A program made the position numbers and the translations under genes. A DNA stretch of 64,000 nucleotides from Bradyrhizobium sp. WSM3983 (GTDB lineage Bacteria; Pseudomonadota; Alphaproteobacteria; Rhizobiales; Xanthobacteraceae), in NCBI RefSeq assembly GCF_000473045.1, contig NZ_AXAY01000030.1, positions 49,941 to 113,940 of the forward strand, read 5' to 3'. This document shows, piece after piece, positions 1 to 9,478 of the stretch (position 1 is its first letter; every line of letters begins with the position of its first letter). Below the pieces are notes generated by a model. That model saw only the letters and a program-made list of their open reading frames with translations. It was not told the DNA's origin and searched no databases.

Positions 1-579
1 TCGCAGGTAGTCAGCCGTGTCAACAGCTGAACCAAGATAGCGATCATACGGCATGAAAGTTGCGCCGGACAAAGAAACGCCGCTACCCGTCCGGTAAAAA
101 CGATTACCGCTCGCAGCAATCGCTCCTAAACTCATGCCATGATATCCTTGTGTGAATGAAATGATATTTTGTCGCCCTGTGACCTTGCGTGAGAGTTTTA
201 ACGCTGCCTCAATAGCATTAGCACCTGTGGGTCCCGTGAACTGGAAGCGGTATTGCAGACCCCGTTCCCGAAGTATGACAGAATTGAAGGTCTCCATGAA
301 TTCGAGTTTTGCAGGAGTGGCCATGTCAAGCCCATGGACCACAGCATCCGACGCTAGATACTCAGTAATTGCAGCTTTGATCTCATGATTGTTGTGACCG
401 TAGTTCAGCGCTCCGGCACCAGAAAAGAAGTCAATGACCTTTCGACCATCCTCCGTTAACATAATGGAGCCGCGCGCTCGACTGAAAATAGCCGGAAACG
501 AACGTGAGTACGAACGAACGTTTGACTCCAGGGCTTCGAGTACTCTCAGTTGGCGTGGCTCTCTGACTGCTCCGCCCAT
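1..579 (-). CDS. Class III aminotransferase, EctB-like (partial)
   Basis: The open frame from ATG 579 runs leftward off the window; 193 codons are visible. The protein starts MGGAVREPRQLRVLEALESN and then shows the fold-type I class III aminotransferase N-terminus: DFFSGAGALNYGHNN near residue 51, HGLDMATPAKLEF near 84, FTGPTGANAIEAALKLSRKV near 120 and ISFTQGYHGMSLGAIAASGN near 145. This order and wording match diaminobutyrate-2-oxoglutarate transaminase (EctB/DoeD type), which moves an amino group between L-2,4-diaminobutyrate and a 2-oxo acid using PLP in the cytoplasm. The PLP lysine lies outside the window. A GAGGAG ribosome site sits 6 nt before the ATG. Related 2,4-diaminobutyrate or GABA transaminases cannot be excluded. 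Scrambled pieces of a second copy lie at 42510-42863. Ectoine-hydrolase-like genes downstream fit a role in ectoine-type compound turnover, which is inference. Confidence 0.85.
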   Translation of the reverse strand, partial: MGGAVREPRQLRVLEALESNVRSYSRSFPAIFSRARGSIMLTEDGRKVIDFFSGAGALNYGHNNHEIKAAITEYLASDAVVHGLDMATPAKLEFMETFNSVILRERGLQYRFQFTGPTGANAIEAALKLSRKVTGRQNIISFTQGYHGMSLGAIAASGNRFYRTGSGVSLSGATFMPYDRYLGSAVDTADYLR

Positions 580-1399
580 GGTGGTCTCCTCGGCAGGTAA
601 ATGGTTCAATTGACGTGCACGCTTGTCAGATTGCGCGAGCTGTAGACATACCTGCCAAAAGTGTACGGCGTTTCACGTGTATCCCAAAATGGCTCCGCTC
701 ATTTAGCGGAAAGCCGGGAATAACGAACCTGCTAATGCTGGTAGTCTCCTGTGATTCAGAGTGAGGTATTACCCTGCACGTAGGCGCCCGTCGTCCATTT
801 CGAAAATCGAAATGCCCTTCAGTTTTTGATGACGGTTTCCGAGCTGCGGTATGTGCGGGGAGAGCAAGCCTGCCGTGTCGTGCTCGAGTGAAGTGGTCCC
901 GGTTGTCTAAGCAGCAATTCCACATCGACAAAAGGGAGCTTCTGCCAGAGTAAGGTCGCGGTCTCACGTCACGATCACAGATCCCCATCATTTCCATTTT
1001 GGACGCAGGCTTTCAGTCATGTCGGAGGGGAGGGCACGCCGTCCCGCTTATTAGCGCCGATCAACGGGCGGCGGCGGTCGCTCCGTATTGCGTCGTCCGA
1101 TCTCGCCGAAGCGCTAACGAGGTTAGGCCTGGATATTCTCAATCTGCCGCGCATTAGCGCAGCTTGATCCGATTAATGGAACATTTGAGCGCGACCCACG
1201 CTCGATTCGCGCTCCGCTTTTGCGGCCTTCAGCTCGCAGATAATGGGTAGCGAACAGGTCCAAGCCGGTGGCGCCCATCTGTGACGCGTAGTTGCGCGGG
1301 CTAGCGCATGAGTCCGCGTCGACGGCCGATCGCGAAATCAGGGCAGAATTGTATCGGTGAAAGATGAGGCCATCTGTCCACCGAAGCAAGCGGAGCAGC
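580..1399. other. Gene-free upstream region
   Basis: No convincing gene was seen here. Short open frames (for example 626-997 and 1123-1512, minus) have no recognisable domain, no good ribosome site and unnatural composition. The stretch holds the upstream region of the EctB-like gene, a short hairpin at 695-709 (CCGCT/AGCGG) and the perfect palindrome at 796-814. The right part borders the IS4 remnant and may include its eroded 3' end. Confidence 0.5.
796..814. promoter_or_regulatory. Perfect 8-3-8 palindrome, possible operator
   Basis: CATTTCGA-AAA-TCGAAATG is an exact inverted repeat in AT-rich sequence, 217 bp upstream of the start of the EctB-like gene. Such symmetry suits a dimeric regulator. 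No regulator gene is nearby, so function is inferred from symmetry only. Confidence 0.35.
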
Positions 1400-2648
1400 G
1401 TGACTTTCATAAGATCGATATCGGCTTCGCGGCACTGACTGACGAGTGGGACGGTTCGCCATCCCTGATTCTCGAGTTCAGGGAGACCGCAAAACTCTCG
1501 TGGCCGACGCAACTGCGAACGCAGAAGACCGCCATAAGATTGGCCAGACGCTCCTCCGGGCGCAGTGTTAAGTCGTCCGCTTGCAACCCGATTTCAGGAT
1601 CATGTGGAACAGCTCGTTTTTCCACTGCATGGCTTACCAGTCTATCTTCTCGGTCGCCTCGGAGCCTCCGCGGACGGAAAGGTCCGTGATCAGCTTCCAC
1701 CGATCGTCTTTCGGCCCTTCGGCGCGCGCGTTCGTTGACGTGGACTACCGTCAAGCTGAGCGCGGGGTAGTGTTTCTGCTAGCCGATTAGAGGCAGAACC
1801 GTGATACGTTTCTTGATCTCCAGCGCGGCTTTGGTCATCTCGCCCTTGTCGTCCCTCACCTCGATATGATGCAGGCCTTTGACGCGGGTATCTTCCATCT
1901 CGTCCGCAATTAATGCCCGCCATTGCCCGCCAGCCGATCGACGCAGGTGCGGACAAGGAAGGGAGCGCCGAGGCCCTGCGTCAGGCAGTAGAATTCGTAG
2001 ATGTCACTTTCGCGGTCGCCGACATGGATGCAACGCTCCGGCTGTCCGAGTCGTTCGACGGATTGTCTCAGATTGTCGAGTCAGCGGGCACTTTCCTTCT
2101 TTTCGTTGGGAACGCGCGTCGGGTTGATCTTTCTTCTTGAGCTGGGCTGTGCCCTTGAACTGTTTCGTGTCCGGAATTTCACCGCCGCCAGTCCCAAGGG
2201 CAGGCCTTCGGTAGTGACCGCGAGGCTGGAATGCATCAGCATTCCGTAGATCGTGTGAGGTGCCACCTCTGGTCTTTGTCGCGGCCGCTATTGACCCTCT
2301 TGGTCATGCCGATGGCGTTCGTGTTCGCCCGCTGGTAGGAGAACTCCGTTATATCCTGGAACAGAAGAATCGGCCCGTACAATCATCGTAACGCGTGCAC
2401 GTCGCGGTGAAGTGGCCACTAAGGATATCGGCCTCTTTCATGCGCTCGTTAGCGAAGAAGCGGTAGGCCGCCTTCGAATTCGCCCAGTCCAGGCATGCGA
2501 ACGGTACGCTGCCGCTCATGCCGTCACTGATTTCTTTATAAGCTCGCCAAATCGTCGACCAAGCGAGCGTCTTTGAACGCAGTTTCGTCGATCTCACGCT
2601 CTGTCCAATGCTTGATCGCGCTTGCATCCCCGTGATCCTGGCCTCCAA
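1400..2648 (-). pseudogene. IS4-family transposase remnant
   Basis: Pieces of one transposase can be read in order on the minus strand in different frames. The N-terminal part (2648-2349) contains WANSKAAYRFFANERM. The middle (2266-2081) contains MHSSLAVTTEGLPLGLAAVK, the conserved block around a catalytic Asp in Tn5/IS4-type enzymes. A later piece (2050-1900) recalls the GDRESDIYEF block in shifted frame. The C-terminal part (1754-1407) carries VVHVNERARRR and LANLMAVFCVRSCVGHE, matching the region after the catalytic Glu. Several frameshifts and stops show it is dead. Terminal inverted repeats were not identified. Confidence 0.75.
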
Positions 2649-2659
2649 TCGGACATGCC

Positions 2660-3180
2660 GAACGAGATGGTGTCACACTGCTTGAACGCATGAAGCACCC
2701 CGCTGCCACGATTCAGGTGCTCAGCAATAAATCGTTGCTCCGCCACCCGCACACTTCTCGGCTGGTATGGCGACGGGATCGATGTCGAGCAGCACCCACA
2801 TAGCGGCCGCCCTCACGCCGACGATATCGAAGCCACCGAGAAGGTCGCCGATTCCAATCGAGCTGGTCTATGTCGAAAACGGTTACTACGGCCACAGAAC
2901 GGCCAACCCATGGCGCGTCATCATCTCCAAGCGCGGGTTTGCGGTGTCATCAGAGCGCCGCCGATCCTCCATTGGGCCTGTGATCGGGGACATGACTACC
3001 GCTGGCAACCTCGGCCAGGCGAATGCCACGACAAGAATGCCGCCAATGTCGTCCTTCCCGCGTTCGCCCACAACGCTTCGCTTCGTCCTCGTCTGGTTCA
3101 GGATGCTGCTGCCGCGCATCCTGAAAACGCATTTGCCAGTCAAACGTGCAAGGTGATTACCAGCAGTTGAACATCTGTTG
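2660..3180. other. Unassigned stretch, no gene recognised
   Basis: Overlapping short open frames exist on both strands (for example 2767-3156 plus, 2886-3251 minus), but none shows a known domain or a credible ribosome site. It may be eroded gene or IS sequence between the IS4 remnant and the operator-bearing segment at 3185. Confidence 0.35.
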
Positions 3181-3184
3181 CGAT

Positions 3185-3300
3185 TATCGGAGCTTGAGCG
3201 CCGGTCCGGAGCGATCCTATAGCGGAATGCAACAATTTCCGCCTCGGTCAACTACCAGCGCTAGTAATTGATCTGGATAACTGAAGGCTGTCATCTATTG
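3185..3300 (+). repeat. Promoter-like segment repeated at 39750-39870
   Basis: About 110 bp here align by eye with 39750-39870: both contain GATTATCGGAGCTTG, then CCTCGGTCAAC leading into the palindrome, then a GATCTGGATA/GAGCTAGATA element and a TGTCA-C-TAT box. A third relative lies upstream of the PEP-mutase-like gene (complement of about 54730-54780), with the palindrome followed by TGTCACCTATCG. The shared part behaves like a transplanted promoter/operator module. Confidence 0.6.
3251..3268. promoter_or_regulatory. Operator-like palindrome, site 1
   Basis: ACTACC-AGCGCT-AGTAAT, a 6-6-6 inverted repeat with extra symmetry outside (TCA left, TGA right). It belongs to the six-member motif family of consensus ACTACC-N6-GGTAGT. 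It precedes the broken MFS gene and the aconitase-like gene. Confidence 0.55.
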
Positions 3301-3981
3301 CTGAATGAAATTCCGTTACGCGAAGGAACACGATCCACCCTCGAAAACGGGGCGGGAGCATACTTCAAGGATGGAGGTCTCGGGGACCAAGCGGTCGAAG
3401 ACGCTGGAGGCAACCGGGCGATGATGATGATGATGATGATCTTCAACGTCTTTCAGACGATTGGCTATTACGGTTATGCAAACTGGCTACCAACGCTCCT
3501 AATTAAACAGGGCGTTACGGTCACGACCAGCCTCGGATATACGACGCTGATCGCGTTGGCTGTGCCGGGACCGTTGCCTGGAATCCTTATCGGTGACCGC
3601 TTCGAGCGCAAGCGTGTCATCGTCGCGATGACTAGGCTCAACGTAGTGTGCAGCCTGTTGTTCAGTCAGGCCTCCAGCGTCGTCACCATCACTATCCCGG
3701 GTGTCTTGCTTACGCTTGCGGGCAACATCATCTCGGATAGCTATCATACGCAGCAACAGCAGTTGCTCCGACCGATATCAGGGCGCGTGCCGCGGGTTCG
3801 TTTATTCCTGGAGCGTGCTCTCGGCGGTCTGCAACGCAATCCTGATTGCGTTCATGCTCGAAAAGCCGGAGTGCTCGGCGTATTTGTGTTCATCGGCTGC
3901 GCGATGATAGTCGTGATACCGGCGATTGGTCTGATGGGGCCGAGAACTCGTGGTCTCGAGCTCGAAAAGATTTCACATTAG
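3268..3981 (+). pseudogene. MFS transporter, C-terminal half, frameshifted
   Basis: Only the C-terminal half of a major facilitator superfamily transporter is left. Readable parts are VFQTIGYYGYANWLPTLL, then ALAVPGPLPGILIGDRFERK (the loop between TM8 and TM9), then VFVFIGCAMIVVIPAIGLMG and TRGLELEKISH at the end. Between about 3785 and 3870 the correct sequence (GFVYSWSVLSAVCNAILIAF) is in another frame, so two compensating shifts are present. The first six helices are missing and an ATG tandem repeat fills 3421-3438. The segment ends 12 nt before the aconitase-like gene, so the two probably once formed an operon. By analogy with pantaphos clusters it may have exported a phosphonate. That role is inferred from context. 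Confidence 0.75.
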
Positions 3982-3993
3982 TGGTGATACGGA

Positions 3994-5955
3994 ATGGAGC
4001 GTTCTTCTGTGGCGAAACTGTCATTGCCGGGGCGGGTCCTTTTCCTGTCCGAGAACCCGGGGTTGGTGCGGAGACAGCTCGCAGGTGAAGACCTGCCCTT
4101 CGCCCAATGCGCGCCCTTGCGCCACGAGATATCGACGGATGAAATTACGCCGGTGCCATCTGTCGTCGTATTCGACGAACGTTTGGCATCGCACGCCCAT
4201 ATAGGGTTTAGGGCGGGCTCGGAGAACCCGATTGGGCCGGGCCAGCTCATGGCCGCCAACGTTGCGGTGCTCGTTGCCGGTGATCGTTACGGCAAAGGCT
4301 CGTCGCGCGAGCACTCTCCAGTTGCGGAAAAGGCTGCTGGAGTTCGGCTTGTTATCGCCAGCAGCTTCGAGCGAATTTATCGGCAGAACTCCGACAATGT
4401 CGGCCTCTTCACTTCTACCGATTTGGGCCTCGCTGACCGCATCCGGAGCGGCGAAGAAATAAGCATCGAGGAGCTTTTGCGCGGACGCGACCCGATCGCG
4501 TCCGCAATTCTACGCGCCGCCGGCCTTCTCGCCTACGGGCGTGAGAAATTGCAATCGATCAATACCGTTGCTGCGCCTGAGTCCGGACGGCCGAAAACGT
4601 TATTCGAAAAGATCATCGACCGTCAGGCCATATCAACTGACGACGCCGGTCCAGTGACGGCCGTGGGGCAAAGCGGCTTCGTGCGCGTCGATTACCGTTT
4701 CGTTCATGACATCTACACGGGTATGTGTCGGCATCTTCTTCACCAAAAATTCGGGCCGACGCCGAACCTGTTTGATTCCAAATCAATTCTGGCTTTCGAA
4801 GATCACTACTCCTACACGCATCTCAGCCGCGCTCACCGGAGCCTGATGCCCCATGTTCAGGAACTGTCAAATGCCCATCGTGCGTTTGTCCGCGAACATG
4901 GGCTGCGGCACCACGGCTACCTGTCTGATGGTCCTGGCTCGGAGGGTATCTCGCATTCGCTAATGGCCGAGCTGTACGCCAAGCCAGGCCAGCTCATCGT
5001 TGGGACGGACTCGCACACGCCGCATTCTGGCGCGCTCGGCTGCGTCGCTTTTGGGGTTGGCACGACAGATATTGCGAACGCGTTCATGACCGGCGCGGTT
5101 CGCATGGTCATGCCAGAGGGTATTCTCATCGACCTCGTCGGAAAACTGCCGAGCGGGGTCACTGCGAAGGACATTGTGCTCCATTTGCTGGCTCTGCCGG
5201 CCATCCGGTCGGGGGCCGGCGTCGGCCGGGTGTTTGAGTTTGCTGGTCCTGTCGTGAGTTCGCTCTCGATCGACGAGCGCGCGACACTCACGAACATGAC
5301 TGCCGAGCTCGGCGGGTTCACCGGCCTGGTTGCGCCCGACGAGGTCACCCTCCGATTCATACGGGAGCGCAGAGGCGAAGAATGCGAACTCGAGGACTGG
5401 ATGCGGAGCGATGACGATGCGGTTTATGCCGAGAGATTCTGCATCGACGTCTCCACATTGTCGCCTCTGGTGGCGCGACCGGGTGACCCAGGTAACGGGA
5501 TCGAGCTTGCTGCGCTGACTGAGCGCGTTCCGGTGAACATCGCCTATGGCGGCTCCTGTACCGCCGGGAAGCGGGAGGACTTTGACGCCTACCACGAAGT
5601 CTTGGCTTGGGCAGCCAAACACGGTCTCTCGGTTGCGCGCGGAGTGAGATTGTTTCTTCAATTTGGAACAGTGGACGTGCGCGAGTACTGTCGGGGGAAG
5701 GACTATTTCAGCGCTTTCGAGGCCGTAGGTGCGGAATTGCTTCAGCCGGCCTGCGGAGCCTGTGCCAATTGCGGTCCGGGATCCTCAGAAACGAGCAACC
5801 AAGTAACGATCTCGGCTATCAACCGCAATTTCCCGGGCAGATCAGGGCCTGGCCAGGTTTGGCTCTCGAGCCCGTATACTGTGGCGGCTAGTGCCATAGC
5901 TGGCTGGATCATCAGTTTCGAGGATCTGAAGAAGTTGCAGGCTACGCCAACTTGA
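3994..5955 (+). CDS. Aconitase / isopropylmalate isomerase-like, swivel-first fusion
   Basis: This is a 653-residue single chain of two parts. Residues 1 to about 210 form a LeuD-type swivel domain, with LRHEISTDEITPVPS and the hallmark YGKGSSREHSP near residue 100. Residues about 215-653 form the LeuC/aconitase catalytic part. All three 4Fe-4S cysteines are present: GGSCTAGKREDF near residue 523, and CGAC in PACGACANCGPGS near 590. The substrate segment GTDSHTPHSGALG is intact. The enzyme should dehydrate or isomerise a malate-like substrate in the cytoplasm. LeuC and LeuD are usually separate, or ordered catalytic-then-swivel in AcnA; swivel-first recalls AcnB without its HEAT domain. With the LeuA-like and PEP-mutase-like genes at 52-54.7 kb it is a candidate phosphonomethylmalate dehydratase/isomerase. 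That specificity is inferred; homoaconitase or leucine-pathway activity are alternatives. The ribosome site is weak, and the gene lies 12 nt after the MFS remnant. Confidence 0.85.
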   Translation: MERSSVAKLSLPGRVLFLSENPGLVRRQLAGEDLPFAQCAPLRHEISTDEITPVPSVVVFDERLASHAHIGFRAGSENPIGPGQLMAANVAVLVAGDRYGKGSSREHSPVAEKAAGVRLVIASSFERIYRQNSDNVGLFTSTDLGLADRIRSGEEISIEELLRGRDPIASAILRAAGLLAYGREKLQSINTVAAPESGRPKTLFEKIIDRQAISTDDAGPVTAVGQSGFVRVDYRFVHDIYTGMCRHLLHQKFGPTPNLFDSKSILAFEDHYSYTHLSRAHRSLMPHVQELSNAHRAFVREHGLRHHGYLSDGPGSEGISHSLMAELYAKPGQLIVGTDSHTPHSGALGCVAFGVGTTDIANAFMTGAVRMVMPEGILIDLVGKLPSGVTAKDIVLHLLALPAIRSGAGVGRVFEFAGPVVSSLSIDERATLTNMTAELGGFTGLVAPDEVTLRFIRERRGEECELEDWMRSDDDAVYAERFCIDVSTLSPLVARPGDPGNGIELAALTERVPVNIAYGGSCTAGKREDFDAYHEVLAWAAKHGLSVARGVRLFLQFGTVDVREYCRGKDYFSAFEAVGAELLQPACGACANCGPGSSETSNQVTISAINRNFPGRSGPGQVWLSSPYTVAASAIAGWIISFEDLKKLQATPT

Positions 5956-6309
5956 TCTTGACGACCTCCCTAGAGATCACTGGACTCGAACAAGAAAATG
6001 AATCCACTATCGACTTAGGCGACATCCCCTCCAACCAAACTATCTGCGCCGCAGCCCAGATTCATTGGTTCGGGCCGGCTGTGCGATCGTGGTGCCGAAC
6101 ATGCGTCTCCTTTCGATTGTCCAGAAGTTTGCCGCTTTCGCTCGATAGCAAGATTGGTGGCCTATCAAGATGCGTCTCAAAGGGTATACGGCTGGGCCCG
6201 CTGTGGATCAAATGAACTGCCTATGCGAATGAATGAACAAGATATAGAAGGCTCGGTTCGTGCGAGGAAAAGCGGTAGCGCTCTCTCGATTCGTACGTGT
6301 GACATGTGT

Positions 6310-6780
6310 GAATGTCCTCCAACGGCAGACGCGTTCTATCTCGCCGGCCCTTCATGAACATTGGCGCAGTTTCTTCGGGGCGATCGGCCAGCCTGAGTTT
6401 TTGTCGCAACCACGCTTTGCAAGCCAAGCTGCGGCGCTGACACATCAACGAGGCCTGCGAGGAGGTCAGCCGCATCTTTCTCACCCGGACCACCGCAGAA
6501 TGGCGCGACCTCCTGGAGCGCGCTGACGTTCCGGTGATGCCGATGCATACGCTCGAAACGAACTCGAGGATCCTCACCTCAAGGTTGTCGGCCTCTTCAA
6601 CACCATTGATCATCTCGTTGAAGGACGCATAAGTTGCCTTCAACCTAGACGTGACACAGCCGCAGGCTGGCGGACCGGCACCGAGCCGGGTCGCGACATC
6701 CTGCAAGGAGCCGGTTTCTCGGTCGCGGAGATTGAACGCTTAGGCCAACAAATGCTGTCCATCTGCGGACTTCGACATAA
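6310..6780 (+). pseudogene. CaiB/BaiF CoA-transferase, C-terminal remnant
   Basis: Family III CoA-transferase text is spread over frames: HEHWRSFFGAIGQPEFLSQP, then EACEEVSRIFLTRTTAEWRD with LLERADVPVMPMHTLE, then EDPHLKVVGLFNTIDH and AEIERLGQQML near the end. This is the usual C-terminal order of CaiB-like enzymes, which move CoA between carboxylic acids. Frame changes and the missing N-terminus make it non-functional. It is the first of a series of dead CoA-metabolism genes up to 14.4 kb. The stretch 5956-6310 before it holds nothing recognised. Confidence 0.7.
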
Positions 6781-6943
6781 AAGTGGCGGAACTATGATGC
6801 ACTCACAAGTCAACGCGCCACTTGCGGCCAAGTCACGCGCATAATCAGGAAGAATGCGCAGGAATTCTGCGTGTGCGCACGGGACGAAACGACCAGAACC
6901 ATCGAGGTGCTGAATTTAAATATAGGCACAATGGAGGTGACAT

Positions 6944-8107
6944 ATGGCCACGACAGTCTCAGCGATTCCTTTCACCGGCGTCCCATTCCCGCGATCGGCG
7001 TATGACCGTCGGCGGGAGAGGGTATTCGAGGCTATGGCTCGCGCGGAGCTCGATGCGCTCGTCGTGACTGCCCATGGTCATCTCAGATATCTTACCGGAT
7101 ATGACGGGCGAGGTGGATATTTCGCGCCCTTTCCGTTGATCCTCGTGCCGGGGCGAGCGCCGACATACGTTGTGAGGGAGTATGAGGTGCAGGCAGTTCG
7201 CGCGAACAGCTGCATTGACGAGTTCGTGCCCTATACGCAACAGTACGACTTTGCCAAGGTGTGCGCCGGCGTGCTCAAGGGGTACGGAGTTCAGCGCGGC
7301 AGGATCGGCCTTGAGCTCGGCTGTTGGAATCTCGCGCCGAACGATGTGAGCGCGCTTCAGGGCCAGCTGCCCGAGGCGAAGATGGGGGACGCGACGGGAT
7401 TGGTAGCTCTAATCGCAGCTGTGAAGACGGAGCTTGAGTTGGAGGCTATGCGTGAAGCCATGGTATTCACGGACATAGCGGTCCAAACGTTCAATTTATC
7501 CATTCGCGAAGGTGCGACTGAATTGGAGGTGTTCAAAACCATGGAGGCGCAGGTCGAAAAAGCTGGCGGTGAGATCCGGATCGCTTCCGTGACGCTCCTG
7601 TTTGGCGAAAGAACGAAGATCCCTCATGGTTTCCCGGCGCGAAATCCAATCAAGAAGAACGAGCCTGCGTTTATGGAGCTCGGCGGCTCGAAGAATGGTT
7701 ACACAGCTGGCCTAGTTCGCAGTGCGGTATTGGGGGCGCACCCCGAGGCTGAGTCCCTGCATGCCGTGGCTGTGGAGGCGCTCGAGGCGGGGATTGCTGC
7801 GATCAAGCCGGGCGTCACGGCTGGCCAAGTAGACGCCGCGGTTCGCAGGGTCATCAATCGATCGGGGCGACCCGAACTGTTTCGGCACCGCGCTGGTTAC
7901 CAAACGGGCATTCACTGGACCGAGCGCGGAAATCTGAGCCTTGAGCCAGATTCCGCTGACATCCTCCAGACTGGAATGACTGTGCATCTACCCGTTATCC
8001 TGTTCGGCGAGAGCGGGTATCTCTTTGGATGCAGTGAAAACGTGGTCGTCACGGAGAAGGGTGCTCAAGCCCTCAGTCGTACACCGCATACTCTTTTCCG
8101 CGCGTGA
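6944..8107 (+). CDS. M24-fold creatinase/ectoine hydrolase-like protein (copy 1)
   Basis: This 387-residue protein has an N-terminal creatinase_N domain (about 15-160; YLTGYDGRGGYFAPFP) and a pita-bread C-terminal domain. The five metal ligands of true M24 peptidases are mostly missing: the Asp-Asp region reads MELGGSKNGYTAGLVR, the His region reads RHRAGYQTGIHW, and the first Glu region reads VHLPVI; only SENVVVTEKG keeps a Glu. Metal-free hydrolysis of a small C-N substrate, as in creatinase, is therefore likely, and the ending is like the DoeA/EutD ectoine hydrolases. The strong ribosome site GGAGGTGA just before ATG 6944 fixes the start. Neighbours on both sides are dead genes. Substrate unknown; two relatives lie at 12292 and 14555. 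Confidence 0.8.
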   Translation: MATTVSAIPFTGVPFPRSAYDRRRERVFEAMARAELDALVVTAHGHLRYLTGYDGRGGYFAPFPLILVPGRAPTYVVREYEVQAVRANSCIDEFVPYTQQYDFAKVCAGVLKGYGVQRGRIGLELGCWNLAPNDVSALQGQLPEAKMGDATGLVALIAAVKTELELEAMREAMVFTDIAVQTFNLSIREGATELEVFKTMEAQVEKAGGEIRIASVTLLFGERTKIPHGFPARNPIKKNEPAFMELGGSKNGYTAGLVRSAVLGAHPEAESLHAVAVEALEAGIAAIKPGVTAGQVDAAVRRVINRSGRPELFRHRAGYQTGIHWTERGNLSLEPDSADILQTGMTVHLPVILFGESGYLFGCSENVVVTEKGAQALSRTPHTLFRA

Positions 8108-8159
8108 CTCTCTGGCCAGCCCGCTACACACACACACTTGGTTGATACGGCAGCAAAAT

Positions 8160-8560
8160 CTTGTCCGCCGCTCGCGTTAGCCAGCCGCTTATGCAGGTGA
8201 GCGCACTGTGGTTCAATCGCCCCATCGGCAAGAACCAGGCGATCCAGCATTCGCTGGCGGTGAACTGGATGGGGCTCGAGGCGGCGACCCTCATCGTACG
8301 CAAGGCGGCTTGACTCTACGACGGCAAGAAGCGCTGCGCCGCCCCCGCCAATGCGGCCAACTGTCTCACTGCGGACGCGGGCTGCCACGCATGCGAACGC
8401 GCCGTTCTCATCCACGGCGGCTTCGGCTACGCGAAGCAATATTACGTCGAATACTGCCTGCCTGCGTGAGTCGCTGATCCCGGGCGTCGCCCTCATCAGC
8501 TGCGAGCTGATCCCGTGCCACATCGCCGAGCGCACGCTCGGCCTGCCCAAGTGCTGGTGA
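8160..8560 (+). pseudogene. Acyl-CoA dehydrogenase, C-terminal remnant
   Basis: Text of an acyl-CoA dehydrogenase C-terminal domain is readable: LWFNRPIGKNQAIQHSLAVN, then EAATLIVRKAA before a stop, then LYDGKKRCAAPANAA, IHGGFGYAKQYYVEYC, and in another frame LISCELIPCHIAERTLGLPK. Stops and frame changes show that it is dead, and the FAD-binding N-terminal half is absent. The C-terminus is followed directly by the CitE-like remnant, as in a former operon. Confidence 0.75.
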
Positions 8561-8570
8561 ACCCGATTTG

Positions 8571-9385
8571 TTGCGATCCTTCCTGCTGTCGCCCGCTGCC
8601 CGCCGCGACCTGCTGGCAAAGTTCCCGCGTTTCGGCGTCGACTACTGCGTAGTCGACTTGGAAGACGGCAGGAGGCGTCCGCCCGCTCCACACTGGCGCA
8701 GGCGGTGCGAACCGTGCGTGAAGGTGGATATTGGGGCGGGCTGACCGTGCGGTCAACGAACCCAACTCGCCACACATCTCGAGGACCTGGCGGCAGCCTT
8801 GGCCTAAGACATCGATGGCGTGGTGATCCCGAAGGGGGAGGAACCCGCGCAGCTGTCGCCGGTCTACCACCAGATTGCCAGGATCGCCGCCGGAGATAGG
8901 AACGCGCGGGCTAGGTTCATCATCGCCGGCATCGAGAGCGTGCGTGGTGTGCAGTCGGTGACGCAGCTCTGCCGGACCGAACTTGGCGTACGTGCCGTCT
9001 ATCTCGGCGCGGAGGACTATGCCGCCGCGATCGCCGGTCGCCGCACGGCGGGAGGCCGGGAGGTGTTCGTTGCCCGATGCATAGTGGTGATCGCGGCCAA
9101 GGGGTCGGACTCGACGCCATCGAGCACGCGGTGATCGACATCCGGGACGACGTGCTCTATTTCGCGGACGCGACCGAGGCGCGGGAGCTGGGTCCACGGC
9201 AAGTGCTGCGTGACGCCTCGGCAGGTGAAACTCGCACAAGGTGTTTCTGCCCACCGAACAGGAGCGCGACTTCCCCCGCCGGCTGCTTGCCAAGTACAAC
9301 CGCGCGCTGCGACCTTACGTCGGCGTGATTGAGTTTCGAAGGGCAAGATGGTCTCGATGGCCCCTTGCCCAAGCGCGCCCAGGCG
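8571..9385 (+). pseudogene. HpcH/HpaI (CitE-like) lyase remnant
   Basis: Fragments in three frames follow the order of CitE-type CoA-ester lyases: LLAKFPRFGVDYCVVDLEDG (metal Asp/Glu region), VVIPKGEEPAQLSPVYHQIA, RFIIAGIESVRGVQSVTQLC, GVRAVYLGAEDYAAAIAG, then GKCCVTPRQVK where GKLCIHPRQV is expected. These enzymes cleave malyl-, citramalyl- or methylmalyl-CoA-type substrates. Multiple frameshifts make it a pseudogene. Confidence 0.7.
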
Positions 9386-9478
9386 GTGCTGACCGGGAGA
9401 CGCTCCGTTACGAGCCACCATTCGTGCATCGAGGGATTCGAGTTCGCTCACTACGTGCGCCCCGTGATCCGCCGTTGT

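Noticed and set aside
626..997. 123-residue minus-strand open frame upstream of the EctB-like gene
   Set aside because: No ribosome site, no domain and odd composition; it covers the likely promoter region of the minus-strand gene.
1741..1776. Possible extra operator (GACTACC ... GGTAGTG)
   Set aside because: The half-sites are about 16 bases apart instead of 6 and lie within the transposase remnant.
4960..5661. Long antisense open frames opposite the aconitase-like gene (minus, also 4917-5360)
   Set aside because: The plus-strand reading has complete family motifs; the antisense text is arginine-rich shadow coding without domains.
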